This document shows positions 43,513 through 56,780 of a stretch of DNA of 64,000 nucleotides, in pieces. Below the pieces are notes generated by a model. That model did no database searches and was not told the origin of the DNA. It saw only the letters and a program-made list of their open reading frames with translations. This DNA comes from Branchiostoma floridae. Lineage: Eukaryota > Chordata > Leptocardii > Amphioxiformes > Branchiostomatidae. Where the stretch lies: contig NC_049987.1 of NCBI RefSeq assembly GCF_000003815.2, forward strand, positions 20,222,317 through 20,286,316, given 5' to 3'. A program made the translations under genes and the position numbers. The first letter of the stretch is position 1; every line of letters begins with the position of its first letter.

Positions 43513-45349
43513 AATGAACCATTTGATATTGAATCACACATTTCCATTTAATAGTTTTAGATGTACCAATCTACTCAAAAGTTTTTTGCAAGGACTTTAA
43601 GTTCTGAGTGTAAAGCAACAGTGCCCATTGGAATAGCTTTGATAGAGTTTAACATGTTATATGCATGCAAAAACAGGAAGCAGGTCAACAGATTTCAGGT
43701 TAGATTTCTCTAATGTTTAACTGGGTTACCTCACTTGGTAAAGATGCAGTATTGTTCAGTATAGGCAAACAGGTAGTTGCAATTTGCATAAATGGTAAAA
43801 GTAACAGAGTTGTTGAAAATTGATATATAGTGATGCAAAAACGTAAAACAAATCTGGGATTTCTTACTTCTGTTTCAATTATACTTTTCCTAATTAATTT
43901 CTTCTGCCAGAGTATTTCTCTAAATTTATCATGTGCCACTTAAATCATGAATGTAAATTCAGGGCTAATTGTCAGTTTCTGTCAGGCAATAACAAATAGA
44001 TTTGACAGCTCGCAAATCAGTCACACAAACAAGCGAGAAGGGAGACCTAAATCAAACACTTTTCAGTCAGGACATCTGTCCACAGCTCATTACGCGCTGA
44101 GGCGTGTCTATAACAAGCCAGCAGATACATCCTGGTTCAATACAGCAGGCCACTTCAGCGCGCTTTGAAGCCCGGTCTCCGCGTCTAACGAGTGTTTGAC
44201 TTAGCGTAGCGGCGTGAAGCGGCGAGCTTGCGTGGCTGACGGCGGGTGGGACATTGTCAGCGTTTACTCAGGGTGACAAGTTGTTTACTTACCAGTCTAC
44301 TTACCCTTGGCCTTATCAGCAAAAGTGGCAAAAATAGGTAACAATGGAGACACCTGCTCTGGTAATGTGTTAGAAGTTACCTATTAAAGCCATTGCTTTT
44401 TTTTAGAATACTATTTGATTGTTTGGGGGAGAAAAGTAACTTCACCATCAATTCAAAGGTGAGGAACATAGGTAACAATAGTTGCACCTGTGGCGATAAT
44501 GAAGTTGAAGTTGCTATAGCCATTTTTGCTGTGTACTGTAGTTTTTCTATTCTACAAACAGATGTAAGTTCTGAACTTGGTTGTGCAGGTAGGTAAATGT
44601 AAACATGTAAAAACTAGGCTTATGTCTTATAAAATTTTTAGGATGTTGTAATAAAAGACTTGGCCTAATTACTAGACAGATCCCAGTAAGAAGTGGGTTA
44701 CCTCCTATAGTTTCTATGTAGCACACTTCCTCTCCATTCATAAAAACTTTTTTTCCATTCATGAAGACGGAAGGACATCTGGTCCCACCTTTATGATGGG
44801 TCCTTCCAACGTGTCCGTTTGAAGTTGACTTCTGTGACAGGTGGAATCGGTGTTGCGACATTTCTGTGGTTTTCTGTATTTGTTTATATTTTGGTTGCTG
44901 GGACCACCAAAGGTGAGGACAGATCAACTGCCATGAAGTTTCTCCTACCTCAAACACTTTTTCATTTTTATGGAATTAAGAAACAGACTGGAAAAGGTAG
45001 TAGGTAGTATTGTAGTTTTTTGAGAAGCTGAAGGGGGGTTGATATGAAATGGAATTCCCTGGTATCTGGATCTGTATTATTGTTGTGGATCGGGGTCAGC
45101 ACACCCTGTGGGGTCGATGCTCCTTTTTGTTGGTCCCTCAATATTTGGCATCGTCCCAGGTGTTTGTCCATAATATCGCACGCTGCGCTGCGCGCTTTTC
45201 CATATGGAGCGGCTTTCTCGTATCAATAGCTCAAATATCACCAATACGTTCCTCAGAAAGCAAAGAAAACTGGAAGTGACGATTTCTTTCTGTAGTTCGC
45301 GCCAGATTTTAAGGCTTATGTCTTGCGTCTTCAGGGGGTAAGAAACACA

Positions 45350-45481
45350 ATGGCGTCTGGTCGAGTTAAAAGACGCCAGAAGAAGGGAGTCGGTGTAGCG
45401 TTCGGGAAGTTTTTATGCGGCAGTGCCTCCCGTGTAGTTTACAGTTTCGGGGGACATTGTTTTGGGGAAGCGTGTCTATAG
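45350..45481 (+). CDS. Small basic open frame in a CpG-containing patch, unidentified
   Basis: A 43-codon frame, MASGRVKRRQKKGVGVAFG... to a TAG at 45479, preceded by a donor-like GGGGTAAGA. The surrounding 45170-45480 has more CpG than its neighbours. It could be a first exon, a small ORF or chance. I recognise no family. Confidence 0.2.
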   Translation: MASGRVKRRQKKGVGVAFGKFLCGSASRVVYSFGGHCFGEACL

Positions 45482-46138
45482 GTGACAGGGATCAGCCTTA
45501 CAGAGAAAACACTTACTGGGGTATTTTAATTGTACACAGCAGGTATAAACTACATGGCGTGTGTGCTCTGCCTTGTTAGTCCGAACAACCTGTTGGGGAA
45601 GGGGCCACTGCAAGCTTCTGACCTATTACCACCAAGCCTATACAACTTGTACCAAAAGGTTCTTATATTCTTTTTATGTGTCTGCTATCTTCTTGCCAAA
45701 ATAAGAGCACTGTTCTCCAAAGTCAAGAGTGGTATAACTTATACCACAGTATACTATAAGTCTTAAGCCATAAGCATAGATTTGTTGTTTATAGTTGTAA
45801 GATTGAAACTTTGTAGAATCCATAGTTGTAAAATTTAAACTTTGTTGGAGCAAACACAGATGAGCATTCAGTTGGGCATAGATATGTTATAATGTGTTCT
45901 TACAACTTTCTTGTAGCTTCCTAGCTACATTTTATAACTTACACACATTCGGCTCCAAAAAAGGTTATCTTTAAGGAGATACCATGATACTAATGCATGA
46001 TGCAGTGCCTGGAACAAGTTTGGTAATAATTGCATCTAAACACATGTACATTACTGTCACAGGGGATTGATTCCAAATGAGATCCAAGAAATTGGTGTGA
46101 CCTTAATGTGTCAGTTATAGCTACCATGCAAATTGTTC

Positions 46139-46300
46139 ATCTCCCAGCAGATTTCAGGTAGCAGATAAGTACCAAAGCTGGCCAAGGAGTATAGCTGGCA
46201 AGAGGAGGTCCTCTGTCTGCTGGTTTGACTCCCTTGACCGGCTATTCTGCTTGGCCAGCTTTGATACTATCTTGTGGCACCATAGGATCTGCTTGAAGAC
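46139..46300. mobile_element. MITE family A, copy 4
   Basis: Diverged copy. The left arm is CTCCCAGCAGATTTCAGG ... TACCAAAGCTGGCC; the right arm is AGCTTTGATACTATCTTG ... GGATCTGCTTGAAGAC. Confidence 0.65.
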
Positions 46301-46610
46301 TAGTAAATTGTTACAGTAAGTTTGGTGGTTCAAAACCCCAACCTCCACCCCCTTATTGCCCAATGGAACAGCCCTAATGTACTGTATACTTATAAGAACT
46401 TTTTTCTGTGTTTTCTGACCTCTTTCCATTACTCATCATACCCACAATCATAATATTATGTTCTCTTCTGCATTTCACCAAGAACATTATATATTGTCCT
46501 TCTTTCAACTGCTAACAACAAAAGATAGGACTGGATCTTCATTGTGAAATGCACTGAAATCAAGTGCAGCAAATATACGTGAACCTACAGTACAGTCCTT
46601 TGTTTTACAG

Positions 46611-46758
46611 ATGCCAGTGTCCTGGCCAGGGGACCAGTTGTTGTCTCTCTCAACTGTAGGAGTTATCATCTGACAACCAATGCACAACTGGGAGGGCGAC
46701 ACAAGCAGCTGAGAGGAGCCGACTTTGCAGCCTGCCTTCTTTGGACAGAAGGGGGAAG
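46611..46758 (+). CDS. Candidate internal exon of an unidentified gene
   Basis: A 148-nt segment between TTTTACAG and a GGTAAG-type donor, open in one frame only: ASVLARGPVVVSLNCRSY, then HLTTNAQLGGRHKQL and ADFAACLLWTEGG. Incoming phase is 1 and outgoing phase is 2. The other two frames contain stops. I recognise no domain. Its phase does not match the 60476 exon in that exon's fully open frame, so a further exon would be needed between them. Confidence 0.4.
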
Positions 46759-46799
46759 GTAAGAAATCACTTTGTCTATAAATGTCTTAACTTTTCTTC

Positions 46800-49340
46800 C
46801 CTTGTATTTTTGTGAAGGAAGTTTGCACATCAGGACTTTGTTCATAATGTTAGTAATTAACCAGGTATGTATTTTTGTTGTTTGAACCTAAGAATTTACA
46901 TGTAAACTGAAATGACAATGGTGTGAGAAAATAGTAGTGATGAGACATACCCGTTAATCAGTTAAATTGATTTACATGTCTTACAAATGTACGATAATTG
47001 CAAGAAGGTATCATTGTAAAGAAAAGGTATCAACTTGTCAAGCCTTTCAAATATATGATACAACGTTCTGATGATTAAGAGACAACAGATCAACCGGAGC
47101 TCAACCTTCCAAACTGTTTTAATGAGTTTATTTGTCATGCAGTATCAGTCTCATCTTTAGATTTAAGATTCTACTAGTTGTCTTGAACCGTTTCTTGCTC
47201 GCCCGATCTGCGGGCAGTAACAATGCCTGAGAACTTGACCCTGTGACGGTTCAGTTATTCCAGGATTGTGTTGACAGGTTCAGGTTCAAGGGCCTGGCCT
47301 TCCGCCCTGCTTCTGAGATTTACATTAAACATAGATCAGTGTCAGATTGGAGGGTGGGGTAAGCCACAGTAGCTATACATTCAGGTTCAAGATCAGTACA
47401 ACGCTGTAGCTACCACAGCAGTACAAGTTTTTGTTTGCTGGAAGAAAGTTCTTCAATTTATCGTTAAGCGTTACTGGACCTCCTGAATTCACCGTTAAGC
47501 GTTACCAAGACCCCCCCATGCAGACCCTCATATATTTTTGAACTTGCTGATCAGGGAATGCATCAAAATAAGATTGGAAGGAAGCACTGTGATAGCACTG
47601 CACTAATGACGTTATACATAACATCCTTGTCCTTGATTGCAGTAGCGAAGGCTTTACAGTTCAAGAGAACTGTGTTGTTAAAGGTCTTGGAGTTGTACTG
47701 CTGATAAAAGCTCTTAATATACAAAGACAAACAAGTTTGTCCTATTTCTATTTACTTAAACATCTTTTAAAACATATGAAGAGGAAAGTTTATGAGTTGC
47801 TGGTATCTTGTGTATGCATTTCAATTAAGCAAAGTTACCCAAACTGGAATTTCACAGTAACTGTTCCCACCTGGCCATACACTACTCTAATCTACACTGT
47901 TTGTCAGAATTTGAACTTGAAGCAAAGGTTATCAAAGGTATTTTGATTGTAACAAGGAGGAGTCAGGTACTGTCTTATTTTGCAGACTTTTCTTGGGTCC
48001 CTACATGAAGAAGTTTGTCATTGTATCATTGCATGCACCTTTTCCATAATTTGATTCATAGGAAAGCCAATTTCTTAACGTAAGCCATAGCGAGGCAACA
48101 TAATTTCGTGTTGTTGCCTTCTTTAATTTGGGGTAAATGAACCTCTTCTTGTGAATTGAGCGCCCATGCAGACCCTCATTAAGAACTGTCCCCCAAAAAG
48201 GAGTCTGAAAGACATTTCTTGGGGGGACCTGACTTGACATGTTAACTCCACCTTTGGGTTGGACATGACCAATCCATTCAGCAAGCTTTAGCCTGATGAT
48301 AATGGATTAACAATTACATGATTGAGATGTTCCAGAAATGGGAATCTAACCATATGTGGTAGCACAGGGGCAAAATATGAAAATTGAATCTGATTTTGAT
48401 TTCTGGAAATGTGGAAAAGATTCAGATATCATAAGATGTACCAGGGAAATTCATCTTTATGGCCAAGGAAGAATTGTTGATGAAGGGAGTTTTAGAAATT
48501 TAGAGTTGGAAATGAAATAGCAGATATGTTATAAAATGCAATGACTAATATGAGAAAGTTTGGCAGGAAGTTCAGAAAAACTTGAACATGGAAATGCAGT
48601 AATAGAAATAAAAATTTGGTTGATTGCTAGTCAATAAGTCTCTTTGTCTATTATCCATCATCAATTCTTCAAAAAAAGAAGGAGCTTATTTTGCCAGAGG
48701 ATTTTCTTGGAAGCCGGCCTTGTCATAGTTATAAATATCACACCTTCACATCATCACACATGACTTTATAAGGCAAAATGTCCCTGCCTTTTCTGTCTAC
48801 AGTACTTACTGGCTTGATGAGTCCCACAGATGTGACCTCATTTGACCCCTCCCCATCCTCCAGAGACCCTGGGTTCCTAATTGATTAGATTAGGTTCATT
48901 TATTCTGCAGATTGCTGGAGGGTAGGAGACAATAATGCTTTTGAGGGGTAGCATATTTTAGGGGTCTGTTTGCCCCTCTGGCAGTTGTCAGGAATAGATG
49001 GATGACAAGTTGAAAGCAGAGGTTTTGAGTGAGGAGTGTGTGTGTGGGGAAGTAAAGTGACAGCTGAGATAGTGGGTGGGCATATCGCACACAGACAGAT
49101 GCACCATACAAGGACATAGCTGTGGTACACTTGTTGTTGCTCCCTCCATCCGCTTCCCTGTTTGAAGAAAGATTGGATGTTCACTGGAGATGTTTGTACA
49201 AGATATGAAGGGAGGGTGACTCCAGATGTCCTTGCTCGACTTTAAGTGGATGTAGGTTTCCTAAGATTTGAGGTAAGGAGCTTCCGTCTGATCTAACGTG
49301 ATCTTCAAAGACTTGTCTTCACCCTTCTTGGTCTTCACCC
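46800..49340. other. No gene recognised
   Basis: Non-coding sequence with minor local duplications: TAAGCGTTAC at about 47465 and 47505, and CCCATGCAGACCCTCAT at about 47515 and 48163. Confidence 0.4.
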
Positions 49341-49350
49341 TTTTTGGTTA

Positions 49351-49750
49351 GGCCTGAGACAAACTTGATTCCATGGTTGGCCACCCTTGGATGCACTCAA
49401 TCTGATGTGAAGACATATAAAGCAATGATGTGTGACATTATGTCTGAAAGTTTAAAAAGTCTGATGATGAGTTTATAGAGGAGTGGTTCCAACTGGAGAG
49501 ATACTCCTACTCTACTGACTGCTCTTCTTTGCCATTCTTTTAATAGGCAGGCCTGGGACAAACTTGATTTCATAGCTGTCCACCTCTGGATACAGTTCAG
49601 TTGTGCCTGTTGTTTTTCCTTCCTCACCTTAAGTTACGGTGTCAAAATGATTTGGATTTTGGTAGACATCACTAAAAGCTTACATAGTTTACTTTATGCC
49701 TCAAAATTTGAGTTGTACAACTATTTTTCTGAATGAGGCCATTAACTTAC
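49351..49750 (+). repeat. Tandem duplication, about 199-bp step
   Basis: GGCCTGAGACAAACTTGATT at 49351 and GGCCTGGGACAAACTTGATT at 49550, each followed by a diverged GGCCACCC/GTCCACCTCTGGAT block. Confidence 0.7.
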
Positions 49751-50206
49751 TGATCACCCATCATAGTTGAGTGCTGAGACCTTGACAGTGGGACCCAGAC
49801 AGCCTTGGGTAGAATGAAGCCATGTGACATTCCTGTGGTAATGACTTTGTAATGGTGAGGTTAACAGAATTGTCTCCGCTGACAAACCATTCCCCCACCC
49901 ACTTCTGATTCAATCAGTCACCTGAATAGAGAAGGAGACGAGACGCCATTAATGTCTTTTCAACCGCGTTCGTAGCTGGCTCGAAACCGGAAATTCGCAA
50001 AGAGGTGCGAGTTGTCCCCTTTGTGCCATTTCTTTGTCTCGACCACCGCGAACTGGTGTCGATATCGTGGCATATTCAGGGAAGTCAAGTTTGGAGACAG
50101 CAGTTTCATTACAGCGACACTGGTTGAAATAGAACAAAAGGACAATCGGGGAAACAATAGCAAGCTGGGGGCAAAAAACAAATTGCATGCCATCTCATTC
50201 ATTACA

Positions 50207-50229
50207 TCCTCTCTCTCTCTCTCTCTCCA
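50207..50229 (+). repeat. (CT)n microsatellite
   Basis: Uninterrupted CT dinucleotides. Confidence 0.9.
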
Positions 50230-50504
50230 TCCTTCTTTTAATACAAAACGTAACTGATGGCTGGCCTTGTGTGAAGTAAAGAGTGGAATTGACAATGTCA
50301 GGACCTTAACAAGTTAGAGAAGTTGCAAAGGTTTGTTCCCATGGCCTTTGAAAGTCAGTTCACATCAACTGTGTCTGGTTGACAGACTTTGTAGTTTGTT
50401 GCAAGAATTGATTAGAGTGGTCAGCATACTAAGGAGGTCTGTACAGTGTAGGTAGCCTGAGATAACCTTTTCTTTTAAATCTACTCTGAGGGAGTGAGTA
50501 TTGC

Positions 50505-50645
50505 TTTTTGTTTCTTTGTGAGTGTTTGTGTGTCTGTGTGTGTGTGTGTCTGTCTGTCTGTCTTTCTGTCTGTGTGTGTGTGAGAGTGTGTGTCTGTGTG
50601 TGTGAACTAGTATGTGTGTGAGTGTGTGTCTGTCTCTGTGTGTTT
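50505..50645 (+). repeat. (TG)n/(TCTG)n microsatellite
   Basis: Compound TG and TCTG tract. The His/Thr-rich minus-strand frames over it are artefacts. Confidence 0.9.
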
Positions 50646-51045
50646 CCATTATTCACAATATGCAGAAGTCAGTGATGTTGCTATAGATCTATGAATAAGG
50701 GGTAAATCACTAAGTTTAACCAAATTGAATGTCTATCTATTTGTACATAACACTAAACTGACTTTGCCATTTTGGTCCAGTCAGGTTTTGTAAACATTTG
50801 AGATAAACATAGAGGAGCTTTTGAGGATAGGTCCCCCAGACAGATAAATCTTATGTTATAATGTATGTTATGTTGGCCACAAGACATAAAGTGAAACAAA
50901 ATAAATACGGCTAAAATAATTTTAAAACATCCAAAAACAGCCGGGACCAAAACTCTGCTGGAGAGTAGCATTAGCCTTAGCCACTCTTACACAGGCATAC
51001 TGCAGGTATCCAGTGGTCCCATAAGTTTGTTAGAATATCCCAAGT

Positions 51046-51456
51046 NNNNNNNNNNNNNNNNNNNNNNNNNNNNNNNNNNNNNNNNNNNNNNNNNNNNNNN
51101 NNNNNNNNNNNNNNNNNNNNNNNNNNNNNNNNNNNNNNNNNNNNNNNNNNNNNNNNNNNNNNNNNNNNNNNNNNNNNNNNNNNNNNNNNNNNNNNNNNNN
51201 NNNNNNNNNNNNNNNNNNNNNNNNNNNNNNNNNNNNNNNNNNNNNNNNNNNNNNNNNNNNNNNNNNNNNNNNNNNNNNNNNNNNNNNNNNNNNNNNNNNN
51301 NNNNNNNNNNNNNNNNNNNNNNNNNNNNNNNNNNNNNNNNNNNNNNNNNNNNNNNNNNNNNNNNNNNNNNNNNNNNNNNNNNNNNNNNNNNNNNNNNNNN
51401 NNNNNNNNNNNNNNNNNNNNNNNNNNNNNNNNNNNNNNNNNNNNNNNNNNNNNNNN
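51046..51456. other. Assembly gap (411 N)
   Basis: A run of N. The non-round size suggests an estimated gap length. Confidence 0.98.
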
Positions 51457-51892
51457 TACATATTGCACATTAAAACCCCATGCATAGGCTCTAAAACCCC
51501 TGGCACTACATTTGCACAAGATGTACCCAGAGCTCTGTAGAATTTCACACTGGGCAGCCACCAAGTTTCCTGGCACTAGCCTAACATATGTCACATAACT
51601 GAGATAGTCAAACCACCATCGTAACCATAGCTGACTCCCCTATAACAGTATAAGTACCACCTTTCAAATCCTACTTCACTATTACAAGCATAACAGGTGC
51701 ATGTAGTAGTTTTCATGTACATTTTGTACTGTCATGCTTAATTTTCCATTTGTCTGTCTGTATTTGTATACGGCTGTTTGGAGTACAGTAGTCAGTAATA
51801 TCACAAGCAGTTTTCTGTTTGTTTTCTTTGCAAAACATACATCATCATAGAGAAGAGAGAAGCCCAAACAAGTATGAAAGTGTTTCCTAGAG

Positions 51893-52435
51893 CATGCCCG
51901 TAGCCAGGGGGGGTTCGGGGGGTTCGGAAGAACCCCCCCACTCGCTCAAAAGGTCCACTTTTTCAGGATCGAAGGTCCACTTTTTCATGTCCAAGATTTT
52001 TTTTCAAAGGCATGACTGATTTGCATTTTTCCTTGATAGACATTTCAGCCAATCGTAGTAAGTCTATCAGCAAAATTTGCCCCAGAAAGTGCAGGAAATG
52101 GCTTTTCAGAGGGTCCAGATTTCAAAATTTCCCCGGACCTCCATTGCGAAGCCTCACGCCTTTGGTGTCGGACATGGTGAAAATATGTTGAGGAAGTTGG
52201 CCTCAAAGCCTTGTCCTTTAATAGAAATTCCATTAAACTTCGCAAGCGATTTTTGACGGTCAAAATGCAGGAAATGGCGTTTCAGAGGGTCAAAATTTCA
52301 TTTTTTCCGGGGGAGCATGCCCCCGGACCCCCCTAGGTACCTCACGCCTTCGGCGTGAGTCTCGCGCCTGCGGCGCTCCATGGTCCCACATTTACTAAAA
52401 AGAACCCCCCAACCGAAATCCTGGCTACGGGCATG
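51893..52435. mobile_element. Terminal-inverted-repeat element of 543 bp
   Basis: Perfect 16-bp termini CATGCCCGTAGCCAGG / CCTGGCTACGGGCATG, continued by looser GGGGTTCGG-type similarity. The interior has duplicated blocks (AAGGTCCACTTTTTCA twice; TCAGAGGGTC twice) and palindromic CACGCCTTCGGCGTGAG. There is no transposase frame. The right end nearly touches the next gap. Confidence 0.75.
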
Positions 52436-52438
52436 TAG

Positions 52439-52998
52439 NNNNNNNNNNNNNNNNNNNNNNNNNNNNNNNNNNNNNNNNNNNNNNNNNNNNNNNNNNNNNN
52501 NNNNNNNNNNNNNNNNNNNNNNNNNNNNNNNNNNNNNNNNNNNNNNNNNNNNNNNNNNNNNNNNNNNNNNNNNNNNNNNNNNNNNNNNNNNNNNNNNNNN
52601 NNNNNNNNNNNNNNNNNNNNNNNNNNNNNNNNNNNNNNNNNNNNNNNNNNNNNNNNNNNNNNNNNNNNNNNNNNNNNNNNNNNNNNNNNNNNNNNNNNNN
52701 NNNNNNNNNNNNNNNNNNNNNNNNNNNNNNNNNNNNNNNNNNNNNNNNNNNNNNNNNNNNNNNNNNNNNNNNNNNNNNNNNNNNNNNNNNNNNNNNNNNN
52801 NNNNNNNNNNNNNNNNNNNNNNNNNNNNNNNNNNNNNNNNNNNNNNNNNNNNNNNNNNNNNNNNNNNNNNNNNNNNNNNNNNNNNNNNNNNNNNNNNNNN
52901 NNNNNNNNNNNNNNNNNNNNNNNNNNNNNNNNNNNNNNNNNNNNNNNNNNNNNNNNNNNNNNNNNNNNNNNNNNNNNNNNNNNNNNNNNNNNNNNNNN
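52439..52998. other. Assembly gap (560 N)
   Basis: A run of N directly beside the right terminus of the preceding element. Confidence 0.98.
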
Positions 52999-53532
52999 TG
53001 GTCAACCCAAATTTGACACACATTCACACACAACTGCTTGCCAGGGTAGCCCTCTACCCACGTTCTGTTTGCCTTGGTCAGCACATGTTTTGGTAGGGTA
53101 GTGTCACCAGTCTACTGCAAGCACTGACTGACAGTCTGTGCGGTCCTGACAAGCTAGCGGGACTACTCCCGGACTAGGGAGCCAAACTCAAGGATTAACA
53201 CATTCTGGTGTGGGGTTAATATTTACACCAATGGCAGCTGAACTTCTACAGGATGGGGAACAGTTTCCATGGTTGGTACAGACAGTTCTTTGCTTGTTCT
53301 GTGTGGAGGTTTTGTGACTGTTCCAAGATGTAGTCTTCCAGAATGGTGGCTTGTGTTGTGACAGCTATTTGTAGGTACTGGTTTATGAGTCAGAAGATAA
53401 TATTGGTATGAATTTATCAACTCAAACTCCTCATTCTTTCAATTAATTTACAGGTTTGTGAGTGGGCCAGGTTCATACTTAATCTTTATTTTGTTCTAAG
53501 ATGTATTGCATTCAGAATGGTGCTTTTGCTAA

Positions 53533-53834
53533 CGGCTGTCTCCAGGACCCGTCTCTCCGTCCTGGGACAGAAAGTTGCTTGTTGGACGGACAAAAATTTC
53601 ACCCCGTTTCACCCCAAAAATCTAAATAGTACGAGGAGGTGCCTCGACCACGTTAATCAGCCTCATTACTCATAATGGGTACCTACTGGCTGGCAAAATA
53701 CACCTGGTGATTATTATTATTATTATTATTATAATGATTGATAAAAATGTGTTTGCAAAAAAGCTTAAAAGCTTAAATTTTACGAGGAAAATCAATGAGA
53801 GGGATGGAAAAAATTTTAAGCTGGAGACAGCCCT
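53533..53834. mobile_element. GGCTGTCTCCAGG-family element with a nested repeat
   Basis: Termini GGCTGTCTCCAGGACC and CTGGAGACAGCC in inverted orientation. A copy of the 14.96-kb repeat and an (ATT)n tract lie inside. Confidence 0.6.
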
Positions 53835-55482
53835 GTTTGGCTATCTGTACTTTTAGCTGGTCATGCTTGTCAAAGAGTCAGAACATGGTGCTATATTGGT
53901 ATAAGTTTATTATAGCTCTGGGATCTCTACCTAGTCTAGTCTAGATTTTCAGATATGATACTTAGAATTTATTTAAGGTGGAGTTATCTTGCCAAGAGTG
54001 CAGCTGTCTCTATTAATGGTTTAGGCCATTCCAGTTAATGTTCTTGGTTCTTGGATTTTTTTAGAAGACAAACACATTGAATTGTTGTGGCTGTATTTGT
54101 ATCAGTACACTTATATGACAACTGGTATGACAATTTTGCCATTTTGATGTTTCTGGTAACTGTTGCTGAAAAGAATTTATTTCTGATCGACTCTGAAACA
54201 GACTGAATGTTTTTATTACTGACTTAATTTGGCCATAAAGCAAGCAAAGTGTTATTGTTGTTTGGAAGATAAATGGAGCTATAATTTAGTATAAAGAAGA
54301 GTTTGTGTTCAATCAATTAGCCTACACATGTAGGTGGTATTTATTTTGTTTTACCAAACCTAAGGTGACAATTATTCACATTTCATGTGGTACTGAAGAC
54401 ACCATCTTGAAAGCCCGAAACAAAGCGTCACAATTGTTCCTTCCTTGTCTGCCACACGTTACGACATTCCTTTATCTCCTGAGCTATTTCAACTTTGCAG
54501 CTTAGCATATGATTAAGGAGTTAACTCTCCCATTACATGGATGTAACTCTGTCTGATTATAGCTTTAGCCAGACCCCTGGTATCCCTGTTGACCTGGTTT
54601 CAGTTGTTGAGGAATTTACCAGGATGTCTCGGGCTTGTGTGTGTCCATCTGACAGCTCAGTGTCAGATCATCCCATATCTCACAACAGTGTGTGAAGCTT
54701 GGCCTTACTGACAACCTAGTCAGGTGGATAGACTTGAACTTGGACACGACTCTGTAAGTTGTGTAGTATTTCTGTTTCCTGACAGTGTTTTAATCTAGTG
54801 ATTGTTGAAAAGAGTTTGTTTGCTCAGTCTTATGGAGTTTTAACAACAGGTTAGCCGCATGATGGTTGATTTTAGACAACAGTTTGTGTGTGTATTGTGT
54901 CGTGTGATGTTTTAGCCTCGTTGCCATCTGCCATAGTCTTTTTGCTTGATTCCTCCATATCATCATCATCATCGGTCGGCTGCAGCGATATTTTATATAC
55001 TTGTTACCAAGAAAAAGATTGCACCAGCAGTTACTATTGAGGATAGTACCCAGGCTAAGGAATGTACTTTTAAAGTACAGTGTGCTGTTACAGTAGTCTC
55101 TTCTCATTATGACCTGGATAAGTGTTAACTTCTTCTATATTTGTTGTACCCATGTAACTCAGATGAGGTGTTATTTTGTTGTATATTGGGTCGTCAAAGT
55201 TTTTAAGTGTGTTCTTAATTTCCAACATGGCCTGTTTTCAATGCTTCTAAATTACAAGTTAATATTTCACAGAAATCATTGCCAGATGACTTTTAATTGA
55301 AAAAGCAGTATCAAGTCTTGAGATGATTACAGGATGAAAATTCATCGAGAAACTTTCAGACATCAAATTTTTAGTTTACTCAATAACTAATATATTAGTG
55401 TGACATGCTAAATGACTTGCATGTCATTTGTGGACAGAAAAAAGGTGTCTGAATGAAAGCTCATCTATGTTGGTGAATTCCA

Positions 55483-55656
55483 TAGTGAAAAAGTTTAAAC
55501 TTTGTTCCAACACAATAAGAAGACTCACCATAAATTTTCTGTCGAGAACAGAACAACATTGAGTCATCCATCTGACAAAGGTCAGAGTTCTCGACCGAAA
55601 ATTTATTATGGTGAGTCTTCTTATTGTGTTGAAACAAAGTTTAAACTTTTTCACTA
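55483..55656. mobile_element. MITE family D, near-perfect hairpin
   Basis: Arms of about 70 bp starting TAGTGAAAAAGTTTAAACTT and mirrored at the right end. The outer TA on both sides fits a TA target-site duplication. The centre is about 30 bp. Confidence 0.8.
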
Positions 55657-56780
55657 AAGAAAAGCTGTAAGTTTGAGATCTATAAAAAGACTTATCTTTT
55701 CTTGAAGGGAATTTTAATGGCCAGTGTTCAGCTCTACCCCATCAATTAGCATGGTCTATTTCTGAGTAATTGATTAGCAGTGCCCCCTGGTGGGTGTTAG
55801 TGTTGTGTCCCATGCCCAGTAGTAAATTACTGTACACAATCAATCAATCCTAAGTACCAAGTTGTGTTGTGTTGGCTGACAAGGTGGTACTTTAAATTTG
55901 TAGTCTCAAATGGACTACTAACTACATTTTGTACACTGACTGAAAAGTAGTCAGATACATATATAAGCCAAGTTGGGAGAAAACTTTGCGAGGGGAGTTT
56001 TGGGCAGATTTTGCACTCTCTTGCAGATTATTGACATTTATTTTCCATATTTTGCTGAATTCTACTTCTCATACACCCATAATATGAAGACCTGATAGAG
56101 GCTATTATTTTCTTGGAACTCTGTGAGCATGTCTCACTATAGCAAAAGTTAATTTTAGTTTCATAGCTTGGATCCAAATTTCCCAACCTTGTTTTGAACC
56201 CCACGTTCAGTCATACTCACAACTATGTATGTATGTATCAGCTGCCACTCCCAAGCTTTGAAACTTGCCCTAAGCCCAAGATTTGTGCCAGATCCAATTA
56301 ATCCAGAAAAGGAAGGTGACCTTGATGTGCCCAGTTATTCCGCCATGGGTCACTGACCGGTTATAGCTGTGCAGACCTCCAAGAATGGGGGCACTGGGAA
56401 CGCTTTGGGGTTTCCAGCTACCTGTTTGATACATTTTTAGACTAATGTCTCAAACCCAGGGTTCTAACTAGCGTCCGTCCTTCTGTCCTTTGACAGAATT
56501 TTGCAGCTGGGGGTGGGCGAAAATTTTGTCCACACCGTCCTCTGTGACAGGCAAAAATCAGCATGTAATGATATAAGAAAAATGAATTTTTGTAAAGATC
56601 TCCAGAAATTCAGCACAAATGCCTTTGAATAAAGCTGTGTCTACTCTACCAGCATAATTTGCCCCTGAAAATGCAGGAAATAGTGTTTCAGAGGGTCTAG
56701 ATTTGAAACCTTTCCCTGGCAACCTTGGGTAGAAACAAGCTGGCTAGAACACTGATCAGATCTATCAATGATAAAAGATG

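Noticed and set aside
44547..45007. Opposed open frames of 136 and 62 codons
   Set aside because: No splice sites or domains. A short internal duplication (CCATTCATRAA) accounts for part of them.
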